Positions 1 through 6,527 of a DNA stretch of 9,263 nucleotides are shown one piece after another. Source of the DNA: Calditrichia bacterium (GTDB lineage: Bacteria; Calditrichota; Calditrichia; RBG-13-44-9); contig JALXCH010000023.1 of assembly GCA_026991005.1 (NCBI GenBank), positions 1-9,263 of the forward strand, given 5' to 3'. Below the pieces are notes generated by a model. The model saw nothing but the letters and a program-made list of their open reading frames with translations, did no database searches and had not been told where the DNA came from. Position 1 is the stretch's first letter; each line of letters opens with the position of its first letter. A program made the position numbers and the translations under genes.

Positions 1-443
1 CAGTCTGCGAATACTGTTCGGAAACGTTAAATCAGATTCGCATCATCCAGCGCAGTTTACAAAATATTCCTGCCATTACCACTTCCCCCGATTTCGAAAC
101 CCGTTTGCACCAGATGTTACATCAGCACCAGACCCGTTCTTTCTTCCCATTCCGTTCCTTACAGGGATGGAAAGTACCGGCAATGGGATCGGCGTTGGTG
201 TTAGCCTCGCTGGGACTTTTTCTGGTATTCAACCATGGAAGCGACAATCATCCCACAAAACGGCAGTACATCCCCGCAGCAACGCAAATTGCCAGTCCTG
301 CTTCCAGAGCAGGTTTCAATTCCGCACCACCGCCGCAGGTTCAGCCCATTGAAGAGAAGGAAATTGTCGTGCAGGATTCCATGCTGAATGAAGATAGTGT
401 CCAGATTAATCACCGGGAAGTGCAATTTATCACCGGTCATTAG
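1..443 (+). CDS. Probable zinc-finger anti-sigma factor (5' partial)
   Basis: The reading frame starting at base 3 is open from the window edge to the TAG at 441-443, so the true start lies upstream; 146 residues are visible. They begin with a CxxC pair (Cys2, Cys5 of the visible part), as at the end of the HxxxCxxC zinc site of the zf-HC2 anti-sigma domain. A helical stretch follows, then one hydrophobic membrane segment at about residues 58-76, then a Pro/Gln/Glu-rich tail of about 70 residues that would lie in the periplasm. This layout (cytoplasmic zinc site, single membrane span, low-complexity tail) is typical of membrane anti-sigma factors that hold an ECF sigma factor, which would be expected just upstream but is not visible. 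The family call rests on the short CxxC and the topology only; another single-span protein remains possible. The internal TTG at 105 is not a credible start. Confidence 0.6.
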   Translation, partial: VCEYCSETLNQIRIIQRSLQNIPAITTSPDFETRLHQMLHQHQTRSFFPFRSLQGWKVPAMGSALVLASLGLFLVFNHGSDNHPTKRQYIPAATQIASPASRAGFNSAPPPQVQPIEEKEIVVQDSMLNEDSVQINHREVQFITGH

Positions 444-445
444 GC

Positions 446-462
446 TCGATTTTTTTAATCGA
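446..462 (+). terminator. Weak AT-rich hairpin after the anti-sigma-like gene
   Basis: TCGATT (446-451) and AATCGA (457-462) form a 6-bp stem with a five-T loop three bases after the stop codon. It is followed by TTGGTTTT rather than a clean T tract. It could be a weak terminator, but it is AT-rich and overlaps the candidate promoter that follows. Confidence 0.22.
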
Positions 463-491
463 TTGGTTTTGGAAGCGAATTTTTCTATATT
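463..491 (+). promoter_or_regulatory. Candidate sigma-70-type promoter for the GAF-domain gene
   Basis: TTGGTT (463-468) and TATATT (486-491) are separated by exactly 17 bp, matching the -35/-10 layout of the housekeeping sigma factor. Transcription would begin near 498, leaving a leader of about 20 nt before the ATG at 518. No Shine-Dalgarno sequence lies in that leader (the bases before ATG are mostly A and T). FCB bacteria may use divergent promoter motifs, so this is a pattern match only. Confidence 0.42.
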
Positions 492-517
492 CCTTCGGGA
501 TTAATTAGAAAAAATTC

Positions 518-2257
518 ATGGTGGATTTGAATCAGAGAAATGCACATCCCGGATACGGAAAATGGTTGCTATTGCTGGGGGTTTTGGTTCTTTTTGTACT
601 GAGCTTTCTTCCCTCCAATATTTACTGGATAATCATCAAAACCGGCATTTTCCTGCTCCTCACTATCCTTATTTTTAAAGGATTTGCAGGAACGCCGCTT
701 TTTTCTTCTTCGGTGGAAGAATCTCCCGAGCCGCCGGAAGAAGAACAACCATTGAACAAACTGGAGGAAGAAGAAGACGTTGAGAAGAGCTTTGCCGATT
801 TCCTGAAAAATGCCATTGCACTGGTGAAAAATGTTCTGGTTTCGGATACTGTTGCCTTGCTATTTGTGAACTACTCCGCTAAACAGTTTACCATCCGTGA
901 AATCACATCCAGCCACCCGGAATTGCTTTTAAAGCAAAACCATTTCGACATCATGAGTGGCCTGCCCAGCCTGATCTTACGCAACCGTACGCCTCTTATC
1001 GAAAACCATTTACCCGAAGGTCAGGAGATTGTCCCTTACTACCAGGCGGGCAAAAGTCCGGCAAAATCGTTCATCGGCACGCCGGTGTATTTCAACGATT
1101 TAATCATTGGCATCCTTTGCGCCGATACTTCTGCAGAAGAAGCCTACAGCAACGACGATCTGGAAATCCTGAAAAATGTCGCCAACCTGATTACCGTGCA
1201 AATCCACAACAGCAACCGGTTGTACGAATACGAAACCGAAAATTGGGTGGCAAAAATCCTCTACGAGATGAGCCAGGGGATGAGCCGTATTACTTCCACC
1301 CGGGAACTCTGGCGCTTCCTGAAACAGGAAATTCCTCGCGTCATTCCCTGCGATCGCATCGGAATTGTAGAACGGGAGGAGAACCATAGCGCGCGCATCG
1401 TAGCCCTGAATGGCGGTGTGGGAAACGTGAAGGAAGGCAAATCCATCTCTCTTAACGAAGGCATTGCAGGCTGGGTCATCCGTAAGAACCAGCCGCTGCT
1501 GGTGGACGATTTTTCCCAGAAAGAAAACTACGTGCCACGCTATTTTGCCCAGGAAACTCCTGCCCGGGAGTACTTCTCTCTGCTCTGTGTACCCATTTCC
1601 GAAAGCGATACCACCATTGGCGCAATCTGTCTGGAGAGTTATCGGGCGAACCATTTCAAAGAGCAGCAAAAACGGCTCCTGCAAACCATTGCCAACCTGG
1701 CTGCATCCATTTACACCAAAACGCAAATGATGGATCGTCTGGCTCGCGGAAACTATATCGATTCCCGTACCGGTTTGCACAATCTTAACGCCTTCAAATG
1801 GCTCTTCCCCATCGAATACACGCGGGCGCTGGAAACACCGGAACAGTTCTTCCTGATTTTTCTCCAGCTTCATTTCGAAATGAAAAACGACTCCCGGGAA
1901 ATCTTTGAAAATACCGTGACCGAGTTTTTATCTTTATCCTTGCCTTTGCTCAAAGATGTTGATTATATTTTTCGGCTTTTTCCGGATACCTTTGCGGTAA
2001 TTACTCAAGCGCAAAGGGGCGATTTGTTAAAGAAATGGATTGAGGAGCTTTTACAGAAAGTAGCCGGAAAGAAAATCTGGGCGGATGGCAATAGCCGGGA
2101 TGTAGGGTTACATATTGGAATTATTCCGCATCTCTTTTTAAGCGCCGATGCTGAAGAGGCGTTGCAAAAGGGAGAAAAAATGCTGGAAGAAGCCCGTCAA
2201 AAGGGGTTTAATGCTTTTGCCATCTATCGGGAAGAAATAGATGAAGAGAGAAAATAA
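518..2257 (+). CDS. Membrane-anchored tandem GAF protein with degenerate GGDEF domain
   Basis: The protein has 579 residues. Two hydrophobic segments (about 15-31 and 36-54) form a membrane hairpin, followed by an acidic Pro/Glu-rich linker (about 67-89). A first GAF-like domain spans about 90-232. A second, clearer one spans about 245-400 and carries the typical EGIAGWV turn (314-320) with LLVDD following. Residues 412-572 align in pattern with a diguanylate cyclase: DSRTGLHN (415-422) stands for the usual D.LTGL.NR, and RLFPDTFAVI (486-495) stands for R.GGDEF. The signature is therefore FPDTF, which lacks the glycines and the metal-binding Glu, so cyclase activity is unlikely. I infer a cytoplasmic sensor whose GAF domains bind a small ligand and whose GGDEF-like module acts as a scaffold or nucleotide receptor. 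An in-frame TAG at 506-508 makes ATG 518 the only nearby start. A small zinc-ribbon gene follows after 15 bp, probably in one operon. Confidence 0.85.
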   Translation: MVDLNQRNAHPGYGKWLLLLGVLVLFVLSFLPSNIYWIIIKTGIFLLLTILIFKGFAGTPLFSSSVEESPEPPEEEQPLNKLEEEEDVEKSFADFLKNAIALVKNVLVSDTVALLFVNYSAKQFTIREITSSHPELLLKQNHFDIMSGLPSLILRNRTPLIENHLPEGQEIVPYYQAGKSPAKSFIGTPVYFNDLIIGILCADTSAEEAYSNDDLEILKNVANLITVQIHNSNRLYEYETENWVAKILYEMSQGMSRITSTRELWRFLKQEIPRVIPCDRIGIVEREENHSARIVALNGGVGNVKEGKSISLNEGIAGWVIRKNQPLLVDDFSQKENYVPRYFAQETPAREYFSLLCVPISESDTTIGAICLESYRANHFKEQQKRLLQTIANLAASIYTKTQMMDRLARGNYIDSRTGLHNLNAFKWLFPIEYTRALETPEQFFLIFLQLHFEMKNDSREIFENTVTEFLSLSLPLLKDVDYIFRLFPDTFAVITQAQRGDLLKKWIEELLQKVAGKKIWADGNSRDVGLHIGIIPHLFLSADAEEALQKGEKMLEEARQKGFNAFAIYREEIDEERK

Positions 2258-2263
2258 AAGGAG
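2258..2263 (+). promoter_or_regulatory. Strong Shine-Dalgarno site of the zinc-ribbon gene
   Basis: AAGGAG lies nine bases before the ATG at 2273 and directly abuts the stop codon of the GAF gene. It is the strongest ribosome site in the window and fixes the start of the small downstream gene. Confidence 0.75.
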
Positions 2264-2272
2264 TTTATTATT

Positions 2273-2467
2273 ATGGCCAAGCGTACGGATTTTGCTGCAA
2301 AAATAGCCAAAGCTTCCAAACAGGGGCCTACCTGTCCCGTTTGCGGGAATGTGTACACGTACGTTAAAAAAGTGGAATCTTATTATTCGGAAGAAACCGG
2401 TAGCTGGAAGTTCCGCACCACCCATCATCGCGTGTGCCAGTGCAACGAAAAGGAAGTGTACGCATAA
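2273..2467 (+). CDS. Small zinc-ribbon-like protein of unknown function
   Basis: This is a 64-residue basic protein with four cysteines arranged as CPVCG (Cys21, Cys24) and CQC (Cys55, Cys57), plus two histidines at 51-52. About 30 residues separate the two pairs. The spacing fits a zinc ribbon or knuckle, although the second pair is CxC rather than CxxC. The first 18 residues are rich in Lys and Ala and probably helical. There is no signal peptide or membrane segment, so it should be cytoplasmic and may bind nucleic acid or a protein partner. It has the best ribosome site in the window, follows the GAF gene by 15 bp, and is closed by a strong terminator, which supports it as a real expressed gene. 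I do not recognise a characterised family; a ribosome-associated or transcription-associated role is only a guess. Confidence 0.8.
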   Translation: MAKRTDFAAKIAKASKQGPTCPVCGNVYTYVKKVESYYSEETGSWKFRTTHHRVCQCNEKEVYA

Positions 2468-2503
2468 CCCAATTTTTCTGTTGAATTACAGATTGCCTTC
2501 TGG

Positions 2504-2538
2504 AAAAGGATTAATCCTGCCCGATTAATCCTTTTTTT
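2504..2538 (+). terminator. Rho-independent terminator of the GAF/zinc-ribbon unit
   Basis: AAAAGGATTAATC (2504-2516) pairs perfectly with GATTAATCCTTTT (2523-2535) around a 6-nt loop, giving a 13-bp stem that runs into seven Ts at 2532-2538. It lies 37 bp after the stop codon. The A-rich left arm could also let it work, less well, on the other strand. Confidence 0.85.
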
Positions 2539-2763
2539 ATTTGGGAACCCCCTTAAATTCCTCAACGTTTACCGGGAAAAATGAACCACCCAAAACCAAT
2601 GGGGTAATTTATTCTCATTTGCGAAGAATTTTCACTAACTGAGCATTCCGAAATTTCTCATTAAATAAAGGGTAATCCGGAATTTAACACCCCGGAAATT
2701 TTTACTTATTGGAATGAACATTCAGGATTAATTGCGATATTTGCAAACCGAAAGGGAACCGGG
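2539..2763. other. Spacer between convergent genes, no gene seen
   Basis: About 225 bp of AT-rich sequence lies between the terminator at 2504-2538 and the stop codon of the convergent phosphoesterase. It holds three near-copies of CCGGAAATTT (around 2648, 2677 and 2693), which may be chance. I see no credible small ORF, RNA gene or clear terminator for the - strand gene. Confidence 0.5.
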
Positions 2764-3240
2764 TTAAATCTCCACAAGTTCGAAATCTTCAACTTTACCC
2801 TGGGCGATTTCCAGAAGGGCAACCGAGGTGGGATACCCGTGGCGGGGTTGGCTGGCCGAACCGGGATTGATAAAAAGATAGTTCTGGTAGGTTTCGTATT
2901 CCGGGCGATGGGTATGCCCGTGTACAATAACTTGCGGCTCCGGCCGGAAATCTCCCCGTTTTATCTTCCACACAAAATCTCTTTTATTGCCAATATTGTG
3001 AATTAACAAAAACTCGATTCCCTCCAGATTGAGGAACAATCTGGCGGGGAGCTCCTGAGCTAATCCATACATATCCGTGTTTCCATAAACGGCGCGGGTA
3101 GGAGCCAACTGGTTTAACTTCCCTAAAATGTAGGCCTCTCCAATATCACCGGCATGTAAAATTAACTCTGCACACTGCAACACTTCTATGGCGCGGCGAG
3201 GTAATTTATTGTGCGTGTCCGAAATTAAACCAATAATCAT
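2764..3240 (-). CDS. YfcE/MJ0936-family metallophosphoesterase
   Basis: The protein has 158 residues and all metal-site motifs of the small calcineurin-like phosphoesterases are in order: SDTH (Asp8, His10), HAGD (Asp32), GNTD (Asn54), His81, GHTH (His107-His111) and the NPGS turn (125-128). Members are manganese- or nickel-dependent phosphodiesterases of about 160 residues acting on unidentified cellular phosphodiesters, in the cytoplasm. I chose the ATG at 3238-3240 because the family begins directly with a short strand leading to SDTH. A longer frame back to 3327 would add 29 unrelated residues and would swallow the candidate promoter. One small deviation: His81 is followed by Asn where many members have Gly. 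The gene stands alone, facing away from the amidase and converging on the zinc-ribbon gene. A GGAG lies 14 nt before the ATG, far for a ribosome site. The substrate cannot be read from sequence. Confidence 0.9.
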   Translation of the reverse strand: MIIGLISDTHNKLPRRAIEVLQCAELILHAGDIGEAYILGKLNQLAPTRAVYGNTDMYGLAQELPARLFLNLEGIEFLLIHNIGNKRDFVWKIKRGDFRPEPQVIVHGHTHRPEYETYQNYLFINPGSASQPRHGYPTSVALLEIAQGKVEDFELVEI

Positions 3241-3295
3241 ATCAACCGTTTTTTCTCCGGAATTTACCGGAAGCCAGAGGGAGAAACCAACTATT

Positions 3296-3327
3296 ATTAT
3301 AAAATTTAGACAAACCCGTTCTGTCAA
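3296..3327 (-). promoter_or_regulatory. Candidate promoter of the phosphoesterase gene
   Basis: On the - strand, a consensus TTGACA (3327-3322) is followed by a consensus TATAAT (3301-3296), but with a 20-bp spacer instead of 17. A weaker TTTTAT hexamer lies at the optimal distance. The leader to the ATG at 3240 would be about 50 nt. The match of both boxes is good; the spacing lowers confidence. Confidence 0.4.
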
Positions 3328-3380
3328 TAAAATGTTCGAATAGGTTTTTTATTTGCTTAATTTTACACCAATTACAGCAA

Positions 3381-3534
3381 CCTGTCATTCTTCACCCTTC
3401 GCTGGCAGGGCAAAGAATCTTCTGCGCCAGCAGAGCAAAGAATTTCCTGCTCCAGCAAAGCTAAAAATCCCAACACTTTGTGTCAGCAGGATGAGGCATC
3501 TCAATACCCTGCGTGAGGAGGATGAAGAATCTCT
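3381..3534. repeat. Degenerate tandem repeat array (25-bp then 31-bp period)
   Basis: Three units of exactly 25 bp (3397-3421, 3422-3446, 3447-3471) share a CTGC.CCAGCA...CAAAGAAT core, each neighbouring pair matching at 19 of 25 positions. Two further related units of 24 bp start at 3479 and 3510, 31 bp apart and matching at 19 of 24, with the core CAGGATGA.G.ATCTC. The array is preceded by CTGTCATTCTTCACCCTTC. It resembles the 'GTCATTCTGAGC...GAAGAATCTC' type of intergenic repeat seen in many bacterial genomes (from memory, not searched). An 85-codon open frame runs through it, but its product follows the repeats and looks non-coding. Confidence 0.65.
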
Positions 3535-3844
3535 TAGCACAATTTCAATAAAACCACGGAATTCCAGTAATCTGATTTTCTTTTTTTCTATCTTGACACA
3601 ACAAGTTTAAACTCCTTCCCCTGTGCAAAACAAATTTCCTCATTTGTTACCCAAATCAATTCATGAAGGGGGAGAGACACTTTATTTTAGAAGAGATAGA
3701 ATCGTTCTTCTTTACTGGTGAAAAGGGAAATTTAACCCTGCCCGGGCGGTAGAAAGCGGGCTGCGGATTCTGTGATATATATTGAAATAGCCATATCATT
3801 GTATTAATTTAGATTTTTGGGAAAATTAATTTTTCAGGGAAAAA
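3535..3844. other. AT-rich leader region upstream of the amidase gene
   Basis: About 310 bp without a credible gene. It holds a 7-bp AT hairpin (AACAAAT 3629-3635 with ATTTGTT 3642-3648) without a T tract, and a lone TTGACA at 3592-3597 lacking a matching -10 box. The best promoter guess for the amidase is TTGAAA (3782-3787) with a poor TAATTT 17 bp downstream. AGGGA at 3836-3840 lies four bases before the ATG and is a short-spaced ribosome site. No RNA fold or riboswitch was recognised. Confidence 0.4.
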
Positions 3845-5443
3845 ATGGACAGACGAAAATTTTTAAAGCACTTACCGCTCCTGGGGGCGCTCACTTTCCG
3901 TTTTAGCAATGCCTTCGGAACGGCTTTCCCCCGTTTGTTCATTCCCCTGAACGACACCATCGGCCTCTCCAGCGTTACCATTCAAAAAGAGGGGCTTTCC
4001 CCCTTTAAACTTCCCATCTGGTGGAATCATAAAATTGCTTACATCTCTGCCTTCAAATTTGCCGGAGGATTTAATTTTCACACCTACTTCAACGATACCA
4101 AGCGCAAGATTGTGCTGTACCTGCCCAACCATCAGGTGGTGGTTACAGCCAACAACGCCTTTGTGATTGTGGATAAAGAAGCCTACCAGATGCCCATGCC
4201 CGCACTGTGGCAGAATGATGAAATTTTCATCCCGATTCAATATTTTATTGGCATTTTAAACCGGCATACCTCGCTCCATTTTACCTACAACGAAAGCACC
4301 GGGCTGCTCACCATGTCCCGGGGGAATTACAACATCACCGGGGTGAGCATTTCCGAGAAGAAGAATGGTACCGTTATCCGGGTTAAAACCACCAAAAAAT
4401 TTAAACAAAATGAAATTACCACGGACATGCGTTACGGCTGGCTGCATGTGGATTTTTACGGAGGAAAAGCCGATGCGCAGTTGGTACAGAATGTGCGTCC
4501 TGGGGGTCTGGTACGCAAGCTCAAACAATTTCAGTTCGAACAACTGTTAAGTCTGGCCTTTTTGTTGAAAAAAGAACCGCTGTCTCGGGAAGTTATTCTG
4601 AAACCTGAGAACAATGAAGTGCTCATTGTTCTACGTACCCAGGAGAATATTTCTGATGAAGACCTGGCAGAATTGCGCGAAGAGAGTCCCGACGCACCTT
4701 CGGAAGAAATCCAGAAGCAACTGGAGGAAGAACGCCGCAAATGGTTAATTGATGTGGTGGTCATCGATGCCGGGCATGGCGGAAAAGACCCCGGTGCCAT
4801 TGGCGCAGGTAAAATCTACGAAAAGAACGTGGTGTTACCCATCGCCAAAAAACTGGGTAAAATTATTCAAAAAGAGATGCCGGAGGTAAAAGTGGTGTAC
4901 ACCCGCACCACCGATAAATTCATTCCCCTGCGGCGACGAACCCAGATTGCCAATGAGAATAACGGAAAAGTTTTCATCAGCATTCATGCCAACAGCAACA
5001 AGAAAAAGCGCATTAGCGGATTCGAGACTTATATTCTGGGGCCAGAGAAGGGCGATATGGCCAAAAATGTAGTGCTCAAGGAAAATTCCGTTATTCATTT
5101 CGAGGACGTCAGTACCCGTAAAAAATACGAGGGCATTAACCAGATTCTGGCTACCATGGCGCAAAACGCGTTTTCCCGGCAAAGTGAATATTTAGCCTCG
5201 CTGGTGCAACAGGAACTGGACAAACAACTTCACTCCCTGCGCCTGCCCAATCGGGGTGTAAAGCAGGGACCGTTTTGGGTAATGGTGGGTGCCACCATGC
5301 CCAATATTCTGGTGGAAACGGGGTTTATCTCCAATCCCTACGACGCCAAAATATTGCGCACCTCTGCGTACCAGTACAAAATTGCCCGCGGCATTTTTGA
5401 AGGACTACGCCGCTTTAAACGGGATTACGAAAATGCCATCTAA
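3845..5443 (+). CDS. Tat-exported N-acetylmuramoyl-L-alanine amidase (Amidase_3)
   Basis: The enzyme has 532 residues and should cleave the amide bond between N-acetylmuramic acid and L-alanine in peptidoglycan, in the periplasm. The N-terminus DRRKFLK followed by a short hydrophobic stretch (9-25) is a twin-arginine signal. Residues about 55-160 resemble the copper-amine-oxidase-type stalk domain, and about 165-265 an AMIN-like beta domain that would bind the wall. A charged linker (270-299) precedes the catalytic domain (301-527). All expected zinc and catalytic residues are present: His311 (DAGHGG), Glu326 (YEKN), His381 (SIHAN) and Glu491 (VETGFISN). The segment about 404-455, starting near KENSVI, matches the extra helix that blocks the active site in AmiB/AmiC-type enzymes. 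I therefore infer control by a LytM-type activator such as EnvC or NlpD. murI follows after 109 bp. Roles in daughter-cell separation or wall turnover are likely. Confidence 0.92.
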   Translation: MDRRKFLKHLPLLGALTFRFSNAFGTAFPRLFIPLNDTIGLSSVTIQKEGLSPFKLPIWWNHKIAYISAFKFAGGFNFHTYFNDTKRKIVLYLPNHQVVVTANNAFVIVDKEAYQMPMPALWQNDEIFIPIQYFIGILNRHTSLHFTYNESTGLLTMSRGNYNITGVSISEKKNGTVIRVKTTKKFKQNEITTDMRYGWLHVDFYGGKADAQLVQNVRPGGLVRKLKQFQFEQLLSLAFLLKKEPLSREVILKPENNEVLIVLRTQENISDEDLAELREESPDAPSEEIQKQLEEERRKWLIDVVVIDAGHGGKDPGAIGAGKIYEKNVVLPIAKKLGKIIQKEMPEVKVVYTRTTDKFIPLRRRTQIANENNGKVFISIHANSNKKKRISGFETYILGPEKGDMAKNVVLKENSVIHFEDVSTRKKYEGINQILATMAQNAFSRQSEYLASLVQQELDKQLHSLRLPNRGVKQGPFWVMVGATMPNILVETGFISNPYDAKILRTSAYQYKIARGIFEGLRRFKRDYENAI

Positions 5444-5552
5444 AACAAACGGATGTTTTGAAAAAGGAACGGGAAAATAACGGGATATCCAGATGCGGTG
5501 AAATAGCAGTAACGGGGGCAAATTAACAGAGGGTTTCAGGTTCGATAGGTAT

Positions 5553-6434
5553 ATGAAAACAACTCATTTCCATATCCAACCCATCGGGGTGTTCGATTCC
5601 GGTGTTGGTGGACTCACCGTAGTTAAACAATTAATGAAGACCCTGCCTGCAGAGAGCATCATCTATTTTGGTGATACTGCCCGTATTCCATATGGTACCA
5701 AATCCGAAAAGACCGTGCGGCGATTTGCGCTGGAGGATTCTTTCTTTCTGCTGGATAAACAGGTGAAAATGATTGTGGTAGCCTGTAATACCGCCTCCTC
5801 CATTGCCATGCCCCTGTTGCAGGAAGTGCTGGAAATTCCCGTTGTGGGAGTCATTCATCCCGGTGCCGAAGCGGCGGTGCGGGCAACTCGCAATGGTAAA
5901 ATCGGGGTAATTGGCACTGCCGCCACCATTCGCAGCGGCAGTTACCGGAAGGAAATTTTGCGACTAAATCCCGAACTCCAGGTGCTGGAACAAGCCTGCC
6001 CTCTTTTTGTCCCCCTGGTAGAAGAAGGCTGGATTGAAGATGAGGCTACCTATCTGATTGCCCGACGCTATCTTCAGCACCTTATCGATAATCAAATCGA
6101 CACATTGATTCTGGGATGTACCCATTATCCTTTGTTGAAGAATGTTCTGCAAAAAATTGTCGGTCCGCGGGTGACGCTAATTGATTCCGGTGTGGAAACC
6201 GCCCGCATTGTGAAAGAGATCCTCTCCCGGGAGGGACTCCTGGCTCCGGAAGATCGACTCCCGGAACATCGCTTTTATTTGAGCGATTTACCATACAAAT
6301 TTCAGGACATTGCCGAACGCTTTCTGGAACAAAGTATTCCCCATGTGGAAACGGTAAACCTGGAAGACTTCCTGATGCACAAAGGAGCCTTGTTCCGGAA
6401 AAAGTACCATGATGTTCTGGAAAATGTGTATTAA
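5553..6434 (+). CDS. murI: Glutamate racemase
   Basis: The protein has 293 residues and interconverts L- and D-glutamate without a cofactor, supplying D-glutamate for MurD in peptidoglycan precursor synthesis in the cytoplasm. Family landmarks are all visible: FDSGVGG (14-20, Asp15), FGDTARIPYG (39-48), the first catalytic Cys78 in VACNTA, and the second catalytic Cys189 in LGCTHYPLL with His191. LIDSG (209-213) follows. The length is slightly above the usual 260-280 because of a C-terminal extension of about 20-25 residues. The ATG at 5553 places 11 residues before the VFDSG motif, as normal. No strong ribosome site precedes it; CAGG ends 12 nt upstream. The gene follows a peptidoglycan amidase in the same direction, giving a wall-metabolism pair that could share a transcript. 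Confidence 0.97.
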   Translation: MKTTHFHIQPIGVFDSGVGGLTVVKQLMKTLPAESIIYFGDTARIPYGTKSEKTVRRFALEDSFFLLDKQVKMIVVACNTASSIAMPLLQEVLEIPVVGVIHPGAEAAVRATRNGKIGVIGTAATIRSGSYRKEILRLNPELQVLEQACPLFVPLVEEGWIEDEATYLIARRYLQHLIDNQIDTLILGCTHYPLLKNVLQKIVGPRVTLIDSGVETARIVKEILSREGLLAPEDRLPEHRFYLSDLPYKFQDIAERFLEQSIPHVETVNLEDFLMHKGALFRKKYHDVLENVY

Positions 6435-6517
6435 ATTCTTTCGTGCAGGAATTTGAAGGAAAAGGCCATTAATGTGAAGTATGGGTCTGTTTCGAAGCAA
6501 ATTTTAATTTAAAAGAT

Positions 6518-6521
6518 GAGG
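6518..6521 (+). promoter_or_regulatory. Ribosome site that decides the PorV-like start
   Basis: GAGG lies six bases before the ATG at 6528, whereas the upstream in-frame ATG at 6516 has no ribosome site. This favours the shorter protein, which also begins with a cleaner signal peptide. Confidence 0.5.
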
Positions 6522-6527
6522 CAGCGA

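Noticed and set aside
1100..1873. 257-codon frame antisense to the GAF gene
   Set aside because: It is a mirror of the coding frame of a well-supported GAF protein; its product has no coherent domain pattern.
3241..3327. Longer N-terminus for the phosphoesterase starting at 3327
   Set aside because: The extra 29 residues precede the family's normal first strand, have no ribosome site and overlap the candidate promoter.
3397..3534. Possible CRISPR array
   Set aside because: Units are contiguous and diverged, with no spacers between conserved repeats, and no cas gene is nearby.
3592..3597. TTGACA as a promoter for the amidase gene
   Set aside because: No -10-like hexamer lies 16-18 bp downstream and the amidase start is about 250 bp away.
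3353..3610. 85-codon frame on the + strand
   Set aside because: It is built from the degenerate 25/31-bp repeats, has no ribosome site and no recognisable protein features.
5442..5459. AAAACA/TGTTTT hairpin as a terminator after the amidase gene
   Set aside because: The stem is only 6 bp, almost all A-T, and no T tract follows; it gives no reason to split the amidase and murI.
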